Part shown: positions 18,984-28,551 of the stretch, piece after piece
Layout: every line of letters starts with the position of its first letter
How positions within the stretch are numbered: position 1 is the first letter of the stretch
Source of the DNA: Colwellia marinimaniae
GTDB taxonomy: Bacteria; Pseudomonadota; Gammaproteobacteria; Enterobacterales; Alteromonadaceae
Direction of reading: 5' to 3'
Length of the DNA stretch: 64,000 nucleotides
Assembly (NCBI RefSeq): GCF_002207865.1
Contig: NZ_BDQM01000017.1
Span: 1-64,000, forward strand
The notes under the pieces: model-generated
What the model saw: only the letters and a program-made list of their open reading frames with translations
Databases searched by the model: none
Told to the model about the DNA's origin: nothing
Position numbers and translations under genes: made by a program

Positions 18984-20158
18984 TGAATGCGAGCATAAGA
19001 CAATTTAATGCCTTGTTAATAAAAGAATTTAAAGAAGCATATCGTGATAAACGTGCCTTGATGGTTGCGTTAAGTATGGCCTTTTTTGTACCCGTGCTGA
19101 TGGTAATAGTGGTTAACATTCTGATCGCAAAGAATGTTGACAACCCAGCGATTTATGTACACTTTACTGGCACTGAATACGCGCCGAAGTTAATTAAATC
19201 ACTACAAGATAAAAATATATTAGCATTTGCCGATGTGCCGAACGAGGATAAACGTCAGTGGCAACAGCAAAGCATTGAGCTGATCATCCCTGAGCATTAC
19301 AGTGAACGCATGGCGCAGGGTAAAGTGATTGATATTATTTTACGAGCTGATTTTACCGAGCAATCATTAGCGCCGCCACTAAGGCGTATTGATGGTGTTA
19401 TACAAAAGCATTCACTAGAAATTGGTTATAAACGTTTATTGGTGCGCGGTATTGATACCAAGTTATTACAGCCTATTGCGCTGCAAATACAAGATACTGC
19501 TCTGCCTAGCTCTAATGCTATGATGATCTCTATAATGTTAGGTATTTCCCTTTTACTGGTCGCTTTTATGTCAGGTTTATCTATTGCTATTGACTCAAGT
19601 GCCGGTGAACGTGAACGTAATATTTTAGAAATGTTACTTTGCCAACCGGTAAGCACCTTAAAAATAGTGTTAGCTAAAATGACCTGTGTTAGTTCTGTTA
19701 GTGTTTTGTCTATCGCTATTATGCTCAGCTTGACGTCGTTCGCCACGAACTTTATTGATTTAAGCAAACTAGGTATGTCTTTTAATATAGATTTAGCAAC
19801 ATTTTCTGTATTGATGTTATTGCTTATTCCAATATGTTTTTTCGCGGCAATTTTACAGTTGTTTTTTGCTTTTCAAGCCAAAAGCTTTAAAGAAGCGCAA
19901 GCAACGGTGAGCATGTTAATTGTGGTACCAACCACTATTCCTTACGCAATGATGTTTATGGACAGTAAACCTGCTTGGTTAAATTACGCACCGATCGCGG
20001 GGCATTCATTATTAATGGAAGATATCTTTAAAGGTTTACCTATTGACTGGTTTGCCTTTGCTGCAACAACTGCAATTACTGTCGCGCTTATCGCTGCGTT
20101 AGTTGTTATTTTGTCTGTGCGCTTGAAATCAGAAAAAGTGGTGATGGCGTTAAGCTAG
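18983..20158 (+). CDS. natB: ABC-2 type permease, NatB-like
   Basis: A 391-residue membrane protein: one N-terminal helix (LMVALSMAFFVPVLMVIVVNILI), a large extracytoplasmic domain (about residues 45-180), then five or six helices. The segment AGERERNILEMLLCQPVS after the second helix is the hallmark of NatB/ABC-2 permeases (ERE-x-LE). It dimerises and pairs with the ATPase just upstream. No other permease lies near, so this is probably a complete exporter. Confidence 0.88.
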   Translation: MNASIRQFNALLIKEFKEAYRDKRALMVALSMAFFVPVLMVIVVNILIAKNVDNPAIYVHFTGTEYAPKLIKSLQDKNILAFADVPNEDKRQWQQQSIELIIPEHYSERMAQGKVIDIILRADFTEQSLAPPLRRIDGVIQKHSLEIGYKRLLVRGIDTKLLQPIALQIQDTALPSSNAMMISIMLGISLLLVAFMSGLSIAIDSSAGERERNILEMLLCQPVSTLKIVLAKMTCVSSVSVLSIAIMLSLTSFATNFIDLSKLGMSFNIDLATFSVLMLLLIPICFFAAILQLFFAFQAKSFKEAQATVSMLIVVPTTIPYAMMFMDSKPAWLNYAPIAGHSLLMEDIFKGLPIDWFAFAATTAITVALIAALVVILSVRLKSEKVVMALS

Positions 20159-20302
20159 TATTAGTATTGATGATTAAATGCAAGTAACTGAATAAGAGCT
20201 GAGCCAAAAGCAATTAATGTGTTAAATTCTAGTAAATTAATATTATCTAAAGCTCAATTCTCTTCCGCTACGGCTGAGGGGATTGAATACAAGGAAAGTA
20301 GT

Positions 20303-20851
20303 TTGGAATGCTCTTATTCAGAGGTTAAATATGTAGATAATCAAGCTGTATTTACCGAGTGGATGACGGAGCATGAAAAGCTGCTTCGTCATATTATTAC
20401 CGGTTTTGAAGCAAAACTTGCTATACAAGATGAACTTTTTCAAGAGATAGCGTTAAACATTTGGCGTGCCTTGCCTAAGTTTCGTCAAGACGCTGCGGTT
20501 AAAACCTTTGTCGCGCGTATCGCTCATAATGTTTTAGCTACCCATGTTGCCAAAGCGGTGAAAACAGTTAAAACCTCGGATATAGAAAGTTGTGCTGAAG
20601 TTGAAAATATAGCAACAACACAGAAAACGCCTTATCAATCACTTAACCAGAGTCAGCGACAACAAAAATTAGCTAATGCAATTCGTCAGTTAAAACTTGA
20701 GCAACAACAAGTGATAACCCTGGCTTTAGAAGGTATGAGTTATCAAGAAATAGCGGATATTTTAGTGATAACTACCAATTTAGTGGGTGTGAGGTTACAA
20801 CGTGCTAAAACATTATTAGCACAGTTGTTGGAGGGAGCAGAAAATGGATAA
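20303..20851 (+). CDS. ECF-like RNA polymerase sigma factor
   Basis: A 182-residue sigma-70 family protein. Region 2 is recognisable in HIITGFEAKLAIQDELFQEIALNIWRALPKFRQDAAVKTFVARIAHN. Region 4 is LKLEQQQVITLALEGMSYQEIADILVITTNLVGVRLQRAK, with its helix-turn-helix. The start is placed at the TTG at 20303 because AAGGA lies seven bases ahead and the family starts close to region 2; a GTG at 20219 would add 28 residues and has no ribosome site. The next gene overlaps by 8 bases and is probably its anti-sigma partner. Target promoters are unknown. Confidence 0.8.
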   Translation: MECSYSEVKYVDNQAVFTEWMTEHEKLLRHIITGFEAKLAIQDELFQEIALNIWRALPKFRQDAAVKTFVARIAHNVLATHVAKAVKTVKTSDIESCAEVENIATTQKTPYQSLNQSQRQQKLANAIRQLKLEQQQVITLALEGMSYQEIADILVITTNLVGVRLQRAKTLLAQLLEGAENG

Positions 20852-21593
20852 ATCAGTATTGGAAAATGAAGATACATCATCGGTAGAGCCCAATAAACTA
20901 GAAACTACTGATGGAGTTATTGTTAAAACAAACCAGATTGATGTACTTTCATTACCTCGCCAAAAAAATGTACCTCGTTCAGAAAAAGATAAAAAATCTC
21001 CGCCAGCAGATGAGCCAGCATTAGATGAAAACTGGCTATTACTTGCTCGAGACTGGCAAAGTCAGCCTTATGAAAAAACTGATATTCAAGCTTTGCTTAA
21101 GCAAACAAAAAAGCGCACTTTTTGGGCTAAGTTTTTGTTAGGGCTTAATGTTGTTGCAACATTAGGGCTTAATGTTGTTGCAACATTAGGGCTTATTGGC
21201 TTTTTTCTTGTCGGCTTACTTCAAGGTGCGTTTGATAAAGCAACGATTATTTATTTAGGTGTAGGTAGTCTTTTATCGCCAGTGTTTGTTTATTATGAAA
21301 TAAAAATTCGATTACGAACTTGGCAGCAAAGCTGTGATAGTCCTGATAGAGCTGTAAGTAATGCAATTGCAGCCTGTGAATCATCAATAAAATATTATCA
21401 GTTGAGTAAATATTCTGGAGTATTTAGCGTACCTTTTGTTAATGCTTATTTATTTGTTCTGGGTAGTGAGTCTGAAAAATCTCCATGGCCATATATTGCA
21501 GTCTTCAATCTATTTGTTTTGCTCATGTGGTTTGTTACTCACGCTATCCAACAAAAGCGAAAAAAAGAGTTAACACAGCTTTCTTCTGTATAG
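20844..21593 (+). CDS. Membrane protein, probable anti-sigma partner
   Basis: A 249-residue protein: a charged cytoplasmic N-terminal part (residues 1-95, with DENWLLLARDWQSQPYEKTDIQALL resembling the short helix seen in sigma-associated proteins), then about four transmembrane segments in two pairs, and a Lys-rich C-terminus. The overlap with the sigma gene and this plan suggest a membrane anti-sigma factor, but no ZAS (HxxxCxxC) motif is present and I do not recognise the family. A 24-base in-frame duplication at 21141-21188 doubles GLNVVATL in the first membrane helix. Confidence 0.65.
   Translation: MDKSVLENEDTSSVEPNKLETTDGVIVKTNQIDVLSLPRQKNVPRSEKDKKSPPADEPALDENWLLLARDWQSQPYEKTDIQALLKQTKKRTFWAKFLLGLNVVATLGLNVVATLGLIGFFLVGLLQGAFDKATIIYLGVGSLLSPVFVYYEIKIRLRTWQQSCDSPDRAVSNAIAACESSIKYYQLSKYSGVFSVPFVNAYLFVLGSESEKSPWPYIAVFNLFVLLMWFVTHAIQQKRKKELTQLSSV
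21141..21195 (+). repeat. In-frame 24-bp tandem duplication in a membrane helix
   Basis: The unit starting GGGCTTAATGTTGTTGCAAC and ending ATTA occurs twice (21141-21164, 21165-21188) and is followed by GGGCTTA of a third partial copy. It adds eight residues to the predicted first membrane helix of the anti-sigma candidate. Confidence 0.95.
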
Positions 21594-21655
21594 ACTAAGT
21601 AACCAATCTCTCATAGGCAAAGATCAAAGTACTGACAAGTAACAAAGAACTCATG

Positions 21656-21694
21656 AACGGCGCTATCGTGTAAATATCGATAGCGCCGTTTCAT
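21656..21694 (+). terminator. Terminator after the sigma/anti-sigma pair
   Basis: AACGGCGCTATCG (21656-21668) pairs with CGATAGCGCCGTT (21678-21690), followed by TCATT. The remaining 360 bases before glyA are AT-rich and hold its promoter; I see no riboswitch or purine-repressor box there. Confidence 0.85.
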
Positions 21695-22056
21695 TATTAA
21701 TAAGGTAATGAATTTATCATGCAGCATGAAATATTTGCACTTTACTAATTTAGTTGTTTATTGTTCGGATTTTTATTGTTTAAGCTGTTTTATATTCGTT
21801 GTATCTTGGTTTTTTATTGGTTATAGTCTGTTTGCTTATTTTGGTGAAAGCTTTTATCGCACTTCTAAGTACTATGCTTAACAAATTACGCTATATAACA
21901 GTATAATTTGTACTAAAACTAGCCCGTTTTGCCGTGTACATACTGGCAAAAATCAGGCAGTATACTGCCACTAATTTTTGTATGTCCTCATTGCTTTATA
22001 AAGAAGTAGTAGGGCATAGTTTGCAGCCTTGGGCTGAAATACTTAAGGAATAAAAC

Positions 22057-23316
22057 ATGTTTACTCGTGATATGAATATTGCCGATTTTGATCCGGAACT
22101 TGCTCAAGCAATAAGCAATGAAGTTGTTCGTCAAGAAGAGCACATTGAGTTAATTGCTTCTGAAAACTACTGTAGCCCGCGTGTTCTTGAAGCACAAGGC
22201 TCTCAGCTTACTAACAAATACGCTGAAGGCTATCCGGGTAAACGTTATTACGGTGGTTGTGAGTATGTTGATGTTGTTGAGCAATTAGCCATTGACCGCG
22301 CAAAAGAATTATTTGGCGCTACTTATGCCAATGTTCAACCTCACGCGGGTTCACAAGCGAACGCTGCTGTTTTTCAAGCCTTAGTTACACCAGGCGGAAA
22401 AGTATTAGGTATGAGCTTGGCACATGGTGGTCACTTAACTCATGGTTCACATGTAAACTTCTCTGGTAAGTCATATGAAGCATTTCAATATGGCCTTCAC
22501 CCAGAAACTGGCGATATTGATTACGAAGAATTAGAGCGTTTGGCGCTAGAGCACAAACCAGAAATGATTATCGGCGGCTTCTCAGCATTCTCAGGTGTTG
22601 TTGATTGGGCACGTATGCGTAAGATTGCTGATAAAATTGACGCTATCTTCTTCGTTGATATGGCTCATGTTGCCGGTTTAGTGGCGGCAGGTCTTTACCC
22701 TAGCCCATTACCACACGCTCATGTTGTTACCACAACTACCCATAAAACATTAGCTGGTCCACGTGGCGGTTTAATTGTTTCTGCTTGTGATGACGAAGCT
22801 ATTTACAAAAAACTTAACAGCGCAGTTTTCCCTGGTGGCCAAGGTGGCCCATTAATGCACATCATTGCTGCGAAAGCGGTAGCATTTAAAGAAGCATTAG
22901 AGCCTGAATTTAAAGTTTACCAGCAAGGTGTTTTAGATAACGCTAAAGCTATGGTCGAGGTATTACAAGAACGTGGTTACAAAGTTGTTTCTAACGGTAC
23001 TGAAAACCATTTATTACTGCTTGATTTAATCGATAAAGATATCACAGGTAAAGATGCTGATGCTGCTTTAGGTAAAGCAAACATCACGGTAAACAAAAAC
23101 TCAGTACCAAACGATACTCGTTCTCCGTTTGTTACTTCAGGTTTACGTTTAGGTACACCAGCAATCACTCGTCGTGGTTTTGCTGTAGAAGAAACTAAAG
23201 CGTTAACTGGTTGGATTTGTGACATTCTTGATGACATCAACAATGAAGACGTTATTACCCGTGTTAAAGGTCAAGTTAAAGAGTTATGTAGCCGTTTCCC
23301 TGTTTACCAAAAATAG
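22057..23316 (+). CDS. glyA: Serine hydroxymethyltransferase
   Basis: A 419-residue PLP enzyme that converts serine and tetrahydrofolate to glycine and methylene-THF, the main source of one-carbon units. The full-length match includes [38 protein letters not shown] and the PLP lysine in [14 protein letters not shown]. The C-terminus contains [16 protein letters not shown]. It precedes nrdR and the rib genes, the usual gammaproteobacterial order. A hairpin repeat of about 100 bases lies between glyA and nrdR, so transcription may be separate. Confidence 0.97.
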   Translation: MFTRDMNIADFDPELAQAISNEVVRQEEHIELIASENYCSPRVLEAQGSQLTNKYAEGYPGKRYYGGCEYVDVVEQLAIDRAKELFGATYANVQPHAGSQANAAVFQALVTPGGKVLGMSLAHGGHLTHGSHVNFSGKSYEAFQYGLHPETGDIDYEELERLALEHKPEMIIGGFSAFSGVVDWARMRKIADKIDAIFFVDMAHVAGLVAAGLYPSPLPHAHVVTTTTHKTLAGPRGGLIVSACDDEAIYKKLNSAVFPGGQGGPLMHIIAAKAVAFKEALEPEFKVYQQGVLDNAKAMVEVLQERGYKVVSNGTENHLLLLDLIDKDITGKDADAALGKANITVNKNSVPNDTRSPFVTSGLRLGTPAITRRGFAVEETKALTGWICDILDDINNEDVITRVKGQVKELCSRFPVYQK

Positions 23317-23344
23317 CTACTCGGGATAACTAAGTTAATAACAA

Positions 23345-23440
23345 ACTACCGTCATTGCCGAAGTCTTTTGTCGGACGTGGCACGGATGCTACTTATTAGA
23401 CAATGCAGGGAGCATATTGTCCTGAATCCAGTTTCTTTAG
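23345..23440 (-). repeat. Dispersed hairpin repeat between glyA and nrdR
   Basis: Read on the minus strand it contains GCTCCCTGCATTGTCTAATAA (23413-23393), followed by a variable stretch and a GACGG end. The first 20 bases are shared, with minor changes, with 32766-32785 and partly with 4895-4946. The outer ends (CCGTCATTGCCG and CCTGAATCCAG) resemble REP-type intergenic repeats of gammaproteobacteria. It may act as a transcript 3'-end stabiliser for glyA. Confidence 0.55.
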
Positions 23441-23549
23441 CTTAATCACATGTTTTATATTAAAATGGTCGCCTTGAGCGGCCATTTTTCGTTTTTCTCC
23501 ATAAACTATCCGCTTGTATCTTTTAGTTTATAATTTTCGTAGGTAATCT

Positions 23550-24047
23550 ATGTATTGTCCATTTTGTTCAGCTGTTGACACTAAAGTTATTGATTCACGC
23601 TTAGTTTCTGGCGGCCATCAAGTACGCCGTCGCCGAGAATGCTTAGCTTGTCATGAACGTTATACCACTTTTGAAAATGCAGAGTTAGTTATGCCACGCA
23701 TAATTAAACGTGATGGCAGCAGAGAGCCCTTCAATGAAGATAAGATGCGCAGTGGTTTAAGCCGTGCGCTAGAAAAACGCCCGGTTAGCATGGAACAAAT
23801 AGAGTTGGCGATTAATAAGTTAAAATCGCAAATGCGCGCTACCGGTGAGCGAGAAATAAGCAGTGAAATGTTAGGTGATTTAATCATGGCACAGCTTAAA
23901 AAATTAGATAAAGTTGCTTATTTACGTTTTGCCTCGGTGTATTTATCTTTTGAAGATATCAGTGAGTTTGCCGATGAAATAACGCGCTTAGGTAAAGAAA
24001 AAAACGGCAAGGCACAGAAAAACAAACAAGTTAAAGTGGTTAAATAA
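23550..24047 (+). CDS. nrdR: Transcriptional repressor NrdR
   Basis: A 165-residue protein with an N-terminal zinc ribbon (CPFC at 3-6 and CLACHERY further on) and a central ATP-cone domain ([22 protein letters not shown]). It senses ATP/dATP and represses ribonucleotide reductase operons through NrdR boxes. It is slightly longer than E. coli NrdR (149), with a basic Lys-rich tail. ribD follows after a single base, so the two are co-transcribed. Confidence 0.96.
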   Translation: MYCPFCSAVDTKVIDSRLVSGGHQVRRRRECLACHERYTTFENAELVMPRIIKRDGSREPFNEDKMRSGLSRALEKRPVSMEQIELAINKLKSQMRATGEREISSEMLGDLIMAQLKKLDKVAYLRFASVYLSFEDISEFADEITRLGKEKNGKAQKNKQVKVVK

Positions 24048-24048
24048 T

Positions 24049-25257
24049 ATGAATGTTAGTGTGGCTGATAGCCCTTTTACTGCGCAAGATCACCTGTTCA
24101 TGTCTCAGGCGCTAGCGTTAGCGAAAAAAGGCCATTTTACTACCTCGCCCAATCCTAGGGTAGGTTGTGTATTAGTGAGCTATAAAGGCGGTGTTGGTAA
24201 AGTTATTGGTACAGGTTACCATGAAAAAGCAGGGCAGGGCCATGCAGAAGTGAATGCCTTAGCCGAGGCCAACGTTAACCATAGCGCTTTAATTAAAGGC
24301 GCTACGGCGTATGTTACTTTAGAGCCTTGCAGCCACTTTGGTCGCACGCCACCATGTGCACAAGCATTAATTGCTGCCGGTGTTGGCCATGTTATTGCTG
24401 CCATGGTTGACCCAAACCCACAAGTTTCCGGTAATGGTTTAACCCTGTTAGAACAAGCCGGCATCAAGGTCCAATCAGGTTTGTTAGCGCAAGGTGCAAA
24501 AGCACTTAACGTCGGCTTTATTCATCTGATGGAAAATAAACGTCCTTATGTGCGCTGTAAATTAGCAGCTAGCCTTGATGGAAAAACCGCCATGGCCAGT
24601 GGCGAAAGTCAATGGATAACGTCAAGTGCTGCTCGCCAAGATGTGCAACGTTTAAGGGCGCAGAGTTGCGCTATTATTAGCGGTGCCGATGCAATCATTT
24701 TTGATAATGCTAAAATGACGGTACGTTGGTCTGAGTTAGGTGAATTAAAAAATAGCTATGCAAAAGAGACGCTGCGTCAACCATTACGTGTTGTTATCGA
24801 CAGTCAAAATAGGCTAACGCCGGATCTCGCTTTATTCGAACATGACTCGCCAATTTTGATTATTCATGCAAAAATTGAAAATAAATGTGCAACAAATCTT
24901 GAAAACTTACCAAAATGGCCTCATTTCGTAGAACAAGTGCAATTACCTGTGGTAAAAAACGCCCAGGGAAAATTTAAAATAGATTTGCCCGCTTTGTTAA
25001 CACTACTAGCAAAGCGAGGACTCAATGATATTTTAATTGAGTCAGGCGCACAGTTAAGTGGTGCCTTTATTGAGCAAGATTTAGTTAATGAACTTATTCT
25101 TTATCAAGCCCCTAAGTTAATGGGGGGTGAGGGTAAAAATTTAGTGGCAATGCCAGTGATAACAAAGTTAAATCAAGCTAAGGCATTAACCATTAGTGAT
25201 ATTCGTATGGTCGGTGGCGATATTCGTATCACTAGCCAACTAACAGCTAATAAATAA
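24049..25257 (+). CDS. ribD: Bifunctional riboflavin deaminase/reductase RibD
   Basis: A 402-residue fusion: N-terminal pyrimidine deaminase (residues about 12-155; HAEVNAL and EPCSHFGRTPPCAQAL are the Zn and catalytic motifs) and C-terminal reductase (KLAASLDGKTAMASGESQWI, then ILIESGAQLSGAFI). It performs the second and third steps of riboflavin synthesis from the GTP cyclohydrolase product. It lies in the nrdR-ribD-ribE-ribBX gene line. Confidence 0.95.
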   Translation: MNVSVADSPFTAQDHLFMSQALALAKKGHFTTSPNPRVGCVLVSYKGGVGKVIGTGYHEKAGQGHAEVNALAEANVNHSALIKGATAYVTLEPCSHFGRTPPCAQALIAAGVGHVIAAMVDPNPQVSGNGLTLLEQAGIKVQSGLLAQGAKALNVGFIHLMENKRPYVRCKLAASLDGKTAMASGESQWITSSAARQDVQRLRAQSCAIISGADAIIFDNAKMTVRWSELGELKNSYAKETLRQPLRVVIDSQNRLTPDLALFEHDSPILIIHAKIENKCATNLENLPKWPHFVEQVQLPVVKNAQGKFKIDLPALLTLLAKRGLNDILIESGAQLSGAFIEQDLVNELILYQAPKLMGGEGKNLVAMPVITKLNQAKALTISDIRMVGGDIRITSQLTANK

Positions 25258-25285
25258 ACAAACAAAAAATTAAATAGAGAAGTCT

Positions 25286-25972
25286 ATGTTTACAGGAATT
25301 ATCGAAGCGGTTGGTGTTATAAAAACCATCAATGTTAATGCCCAAGGTGCTCGTTTAGTTATCGCTACCCATGATTTGGATATGAGTGATGTTAAACTGG
25401 GTGACTCCATAGCAACTAATGGTATTTGTCTTACTGTGGTTGAGGTTAATAACAGCAAAGGCAATGGTAGTTATAGCGCCGATGTTTCTAATGAAACCTT
25501 ACAGCGCACCGGTTTTGTCAACTATCAAGTGGGTAGTAAAGTGAACCTAGAAAAAGCTATGTTAGCAAGCACACGTTTTGGCGGCCATATGGTTTCAGGT
25601 CATGTCGATGGTGTTAGTGAAATATTAGCGATTAATAACAATGGTAACAGTATTGAATACTGGTTAAGCATGCCAGGTGATTTAGCACATTATATTGCTG
25701 AAAAAGGTTCAGTAACTATTGATGGTACTAGCTTAACGGTAAATGCGTTGGCTGAGGATGGTTCAGTAGGTAAATTTCGACTGACCATAGTGCCGCACAC
25801 AGTAAAATCAACCATCTTTGCCGACTATCAAGTGGGTACTAAGGTGAACATTGAAGTGGATTTAATTGCCCGCTACCTAGAACGCTTACTCACTAAAAGT
25901 GAGCAAAAAGAGTCAGCACCACGGTCAAACGTTAGTGAAGCTATGTTATTAAAAGCGGGCTTTATCAAATAG
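25286..25972 (+). CDS. ribE: Riboflavin synthase, alpha subunit
   Basis: A 228-residue protein of two homologous lumazine-binding barrels, starting MFTGIIEAVG, with GICLTVV and NLEKAM in the first half and GTSLTVN and NIEVDLIARYLERL in the second. It dismutates two 6,7-dimethyl-8-ribityllumazine molecules to riboflavin. It has its own AGAGAAG ribosome site 28 bases after ribD. Some nomenclatures call this gene ribC. Confidence 0.95.
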   Translation: MFTGIIEAVGVIKTINVNAQGARLVIATHDLDMSDVKLGDSIATNGICLTVVEVNNSKGNGSYSADVSNETLQRTGFVNYQVGSKVNLEKAMLASTRFGGHMVSGHVDGVSEILAINNNGNSIEYWLSMPGDLAHYIAEKGSVTIDGTSLTVNALAEDGSVGKFRLTIVPHTVKSTIFADYQVGTKVNIEVDLIARYLERLLTKSEQKESAPRSNVSEAMLLKAGFIK

Positions 25973-26129
25973 CCAGGTTTTAAAATAAAGCTAAGCAACT
26001 AATTAAAGTGAACAACTTAAGCTAAACAAACAAATGATGAGTGCATATAATGGATGAACTCACTAAAATATAACAAATACGCACAGTAAAATGGCGCTAA
26101 CAATATAGCTAGCCATCAAAGAGGCCGAA

Positions 26130-27239
26130 ATGAAATTAAATACCCCACAAGAAATCATCGCAGACATCGCCCTAGGTAAAATGGTTATTTTAATGGATGA
26201 TGAAGATAGGGAAAATGAAGGTGACTTCATTATGGCCGCTGAACAAGTGACCTCTGCAGCGATTAACTTTATGGCAACCCATGGGCGTGGTTTAATTTGT
26301 ATGCCAATGAGCCGTGAAAAATGTGAAGCATTAAAAATACCCTTGATGGTAGATAAAAATGATGCACAATTTAGCACCAACTTTACCGTGTCAATTGAAG
26401 CTGCAACGGGGGTTACTACGGGTATCTCTGCCGCTGATCGCGCTACGACGGTACTTGCTGCCGCCATTAAAGGCGCAACACATCTTGATATCGTGCAACC
26501 GGGTCATATTTTCCCCTTAATTGCAAAAGATGGCGGTGTGTTAAATCGTGCCGGGCATACTGAAGCAGGTGTTGATCTAGCACGCATGGCGGGTTTTGAA
26601 CCTGCGGCTGTTATTGTCGAAATTTTAAATGAAGATGGCACCATGGCACGTCGTCCGGATTTAGAAATTATCGCACAAAAACATGATATTAAAATGGGCA
26701 CCATAGCTGATTTAATTGAATTTAGAAATGCCACTGAAACGACTATCGAGCGTATATCGCAGTGTAAATTACCGACGGCTTTTGGTGAATTTGATTTAAC
26801 CGTATTTAAAGACACCATCGATGGTCAAGCACACTTTGCTTTAACTAAGGGTGAAATTAAGGCCGATGAGCCGACACTTGTACGTGTGCATTTAGAAAAT
26901 ACTTTCCGTGACTTACTCTTTAGCCAGCGTGAAAGTGTGGCTACTTGGCCAATAGCAAGTGCTTTGGAAAAAATTGCTAAAGAAGGTGGTGTACTGGTAT
27001 TACTAGGTAAACATGAATCACCAACTGAGTTAATTAATTTGGTAGAAAAATATGCCCAAATTGATGCCGGTGAAGTGGTAAAAGAAATTAACCGTCATGT
27101 TGGCTCACGTAATGTTGGTGTTGGTTCACAAATACTGGCTAACTTAGGTGTCAGTAAAATGCGCTTATTAAGTTCACAAACCAAGTACCACTCACTGTCT
27201 GGTTTTGGCCTAGAAGTTGTTGAATATATTGCGGATTAG
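26130..27239 (+). CDS. ribBA: 3,4-dihydroxy-2-butanone-4-phosphate synthase with degenerate RibA-like domain (RibBX type)
   Basis: A 369-residue protein. The N-terminal half is an intact Rib[11 protein letters not shown] (residues 23-32) binds Mg and substrate, then [10 protein letters not shown] and [14 protein letters not shown]. The C-terminal half has the RibA fold ([30 protein letters not shown] end) but lacks the Cys residues (HSEC...CDC) that bind zinc in GTP cyclohydrolase II, so that activity is most likely absent. This is the RibBX variant known from Shewanella and other proteobacteria, where a true RibA is encoded elsewhere. No FMN riboswitch is visible in the 157 bases ahead of it. 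The usual next genes, ribH and nusB, do not follow; a minus-strand gene does. Confidence 0.92.
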   Translation: MKLNTPQEIIADIALGKMVILMDDEDRENEGDFIMAAEQVTSAAINFMATHGRGLICMPMSREKCEALKIPLMVDKNDAQFSTNFTVSIEAATGVTTGISAADRATTVLAAAIKGATHLDIVQPGHIFPLIAKDGGVLNRAGHTEAGVDLARMAGFEPAAVIVEILNEDGTMARRPDLEIIAQKHDIKMGTIADLIEFRNATETTIERISQCKLPTAFGEFDLTVFKDTIDGQAHFALTKGEIKADEPTLVRVHLENTFRDLLFSQRESVATWPIASALEKIAKEGGVLVLLGKHESPTELINLVEKYAQIDAGEVVKEINRHVGSRNVGVGSQILANLGVSKMRLLSSQTKYHSLSGFGLEVVEYIAD

Positions 27240-27298
27240 CCACTTACATTGGTATTAATGATTAAAGTAAAGGGTGCTTGTAGTAAGTACCTTTACTT

Positions 27299-28429
27299 TT
27301 AAAAAGTATAGTGTCCTGATAACCCCAAAGAAAACTGCATCGCTTTCTCTATATCAATATCATCAATAGCAAACTTCAGAGCAAACCATGAGTTGCTATA
27401 TTGAATTTCAGGAGATAGGTGTTCTAAATCTAGCAATAGTCTGATGTTACTTTGCTTATAAGTAAAACCTACACCGGCATAATAAAAGTTAACTTCACCT
27501 TGACGTTTATAACGAACAATATAGCGGCTAGCAATAGATTTAGTAGATATATGCTCTGCTTGATAATGGGCAAATAAGTTAACGTTTTCTGGCAGATCGA
27601 ATTGATAATCTTTATAGCCAGCGACTCCTCTATATAAAGGTAAGTAAGACTTGCCCCCTAAACTATTAATAAAAGTGCCATCGGTATCCACCGTACCTTC
27701 ACTATAACCTAATTTTTTCATGTTAAACCGTGAATATAAATCTTTTATATCAAGGGTAAATGCTAGGTCATTATTGACTTGCCAATGAACAAATAAATCA
27801 ACTGTTACGCCATAACCATCAATGTCCCAGCTATCATTATTGCCACGTTTTAAAAAATTTTTATCACTGTAAAGCTCTCTTAGCTGAGCTGTGCCAGTAA
27901 TATTATTATCTTCATCACCAAAAATTTCACCGGTAATTTGTGACTCTCTGGTGGCGCTAACATCCCAGTAGCCGACATTAATTTCAGTAGAAAAACTTTC
28001 AAACTGCCATTGATAACCTAGCCTAAATCCATTGCTACGTTGGTGATGTAATCTCAATGCAAGTTGATAACTATCTTGTGTGGTTAGTGCTTGGTCAGTG
28101 CGCTCTAAATAGAAAGCTTGCGCGGTATCGGGGTTGGTAAAAACAAAATAATCGACACGGTGAGCAATATTAAAAGATATATTTCCCCAATAAGCTTTTA
28201 AGCCAGTTTCATTTTGAGTAAAACCAATACTTGAATCTGTTGCGGGGGCTTGTTGCCACTCATCATCAATAAGTTGTTTTATCGGTAAAATATTACTAAA
28301 TGACTCACTTAATACATAAGCTGAAACATGATCGTTATTGAGTTGTTTATTATTTGCGTAACCCTTATCTGCCCAAAGAGTGGTAAATAAAAAAGTTAAA
28401 GTAACAGCACAAAGTAAATTAATCTTCAC
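27299..28429 (-). CDS. Predicted outer membrane beta-barrel protein
   Basis: A 376-residue protein with a signal peptide (about residues 1-25, ending GYA-NNK) and many alternating amphipathic stretches rich in Tyr and Phe, ending SLGLSGHYTF with terminal Phe, as expected for a 12-16 strand barrel. I do not recognise the family. It starts about 120 bases downstream of the large lipoprotein gene on the same strand, but a terminator separates them. It may work with the lipoprotein at the surface; that is inference from proximity only. It is convergent with ribBX. Confidence 0.65.
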   Translation of the reverse strand: MKINLLCAVTLTFLFTTLWADKGYANNKQLNNDHVSAYVLSESFSNILPIKQLIDDEWQQAPATDSSIGFTQNETGLKAYWGNISFNIAHRVDYFVFTNPDTAQAFYLERTDQALTTQDSYQLALRLHHQRSNGFRLGYQWQFESFSTEINVGYWDVSATRESQITGEIFGDEDNNITGTAQLRELYSDKNFLKRGNNDSWDIDGYGVTVDLFVHWQVNNDLAFTLDIKDLYSRFNMKKLGYSEGTVDTDGTFINSLGGKSYLPLYRGVAGYKDYQFDLPENVNLFAHYQAEHISTKSIASRYIVRYKRQGEVNFYYAGVGFTYKQSNIRLLLDLEHLSPEIQYSNSWFALKFAIDDIDIEKAMQFSLGLSGHYTF

Positions 28430-28473
28430 TAATACTCCTTATTGGCAGAAAATGATCATTTGTTAGCTTATAA

Positions 28474-28504
28474 AAAATGCCAGTCATTACTGACTGGCAT
28501 TTTA
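28474..28504 (-). terminator. Terminator after the large lipoprotein gene
   Basis: AAAATGCCAGTCA pairs with TGACTGGCATTTT around a TTAC loop, with A/T runs on both sides. It lies between the lipoprotein stop and the barrel-protein start. Confidence 0.85.
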
Positions 28505-28551
28505 ATTTAACTTAAATTGCTATTGTTTAGTAGTTAATAGCAACGTAAAAG

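Noticed and set aside
25973..26129. Possible FMN riboswitch before ribBX
   Set aside because: None of the conserved FMN-box segments (AGGGGGC, GGCGGT) are present and the region is only 157 bases.
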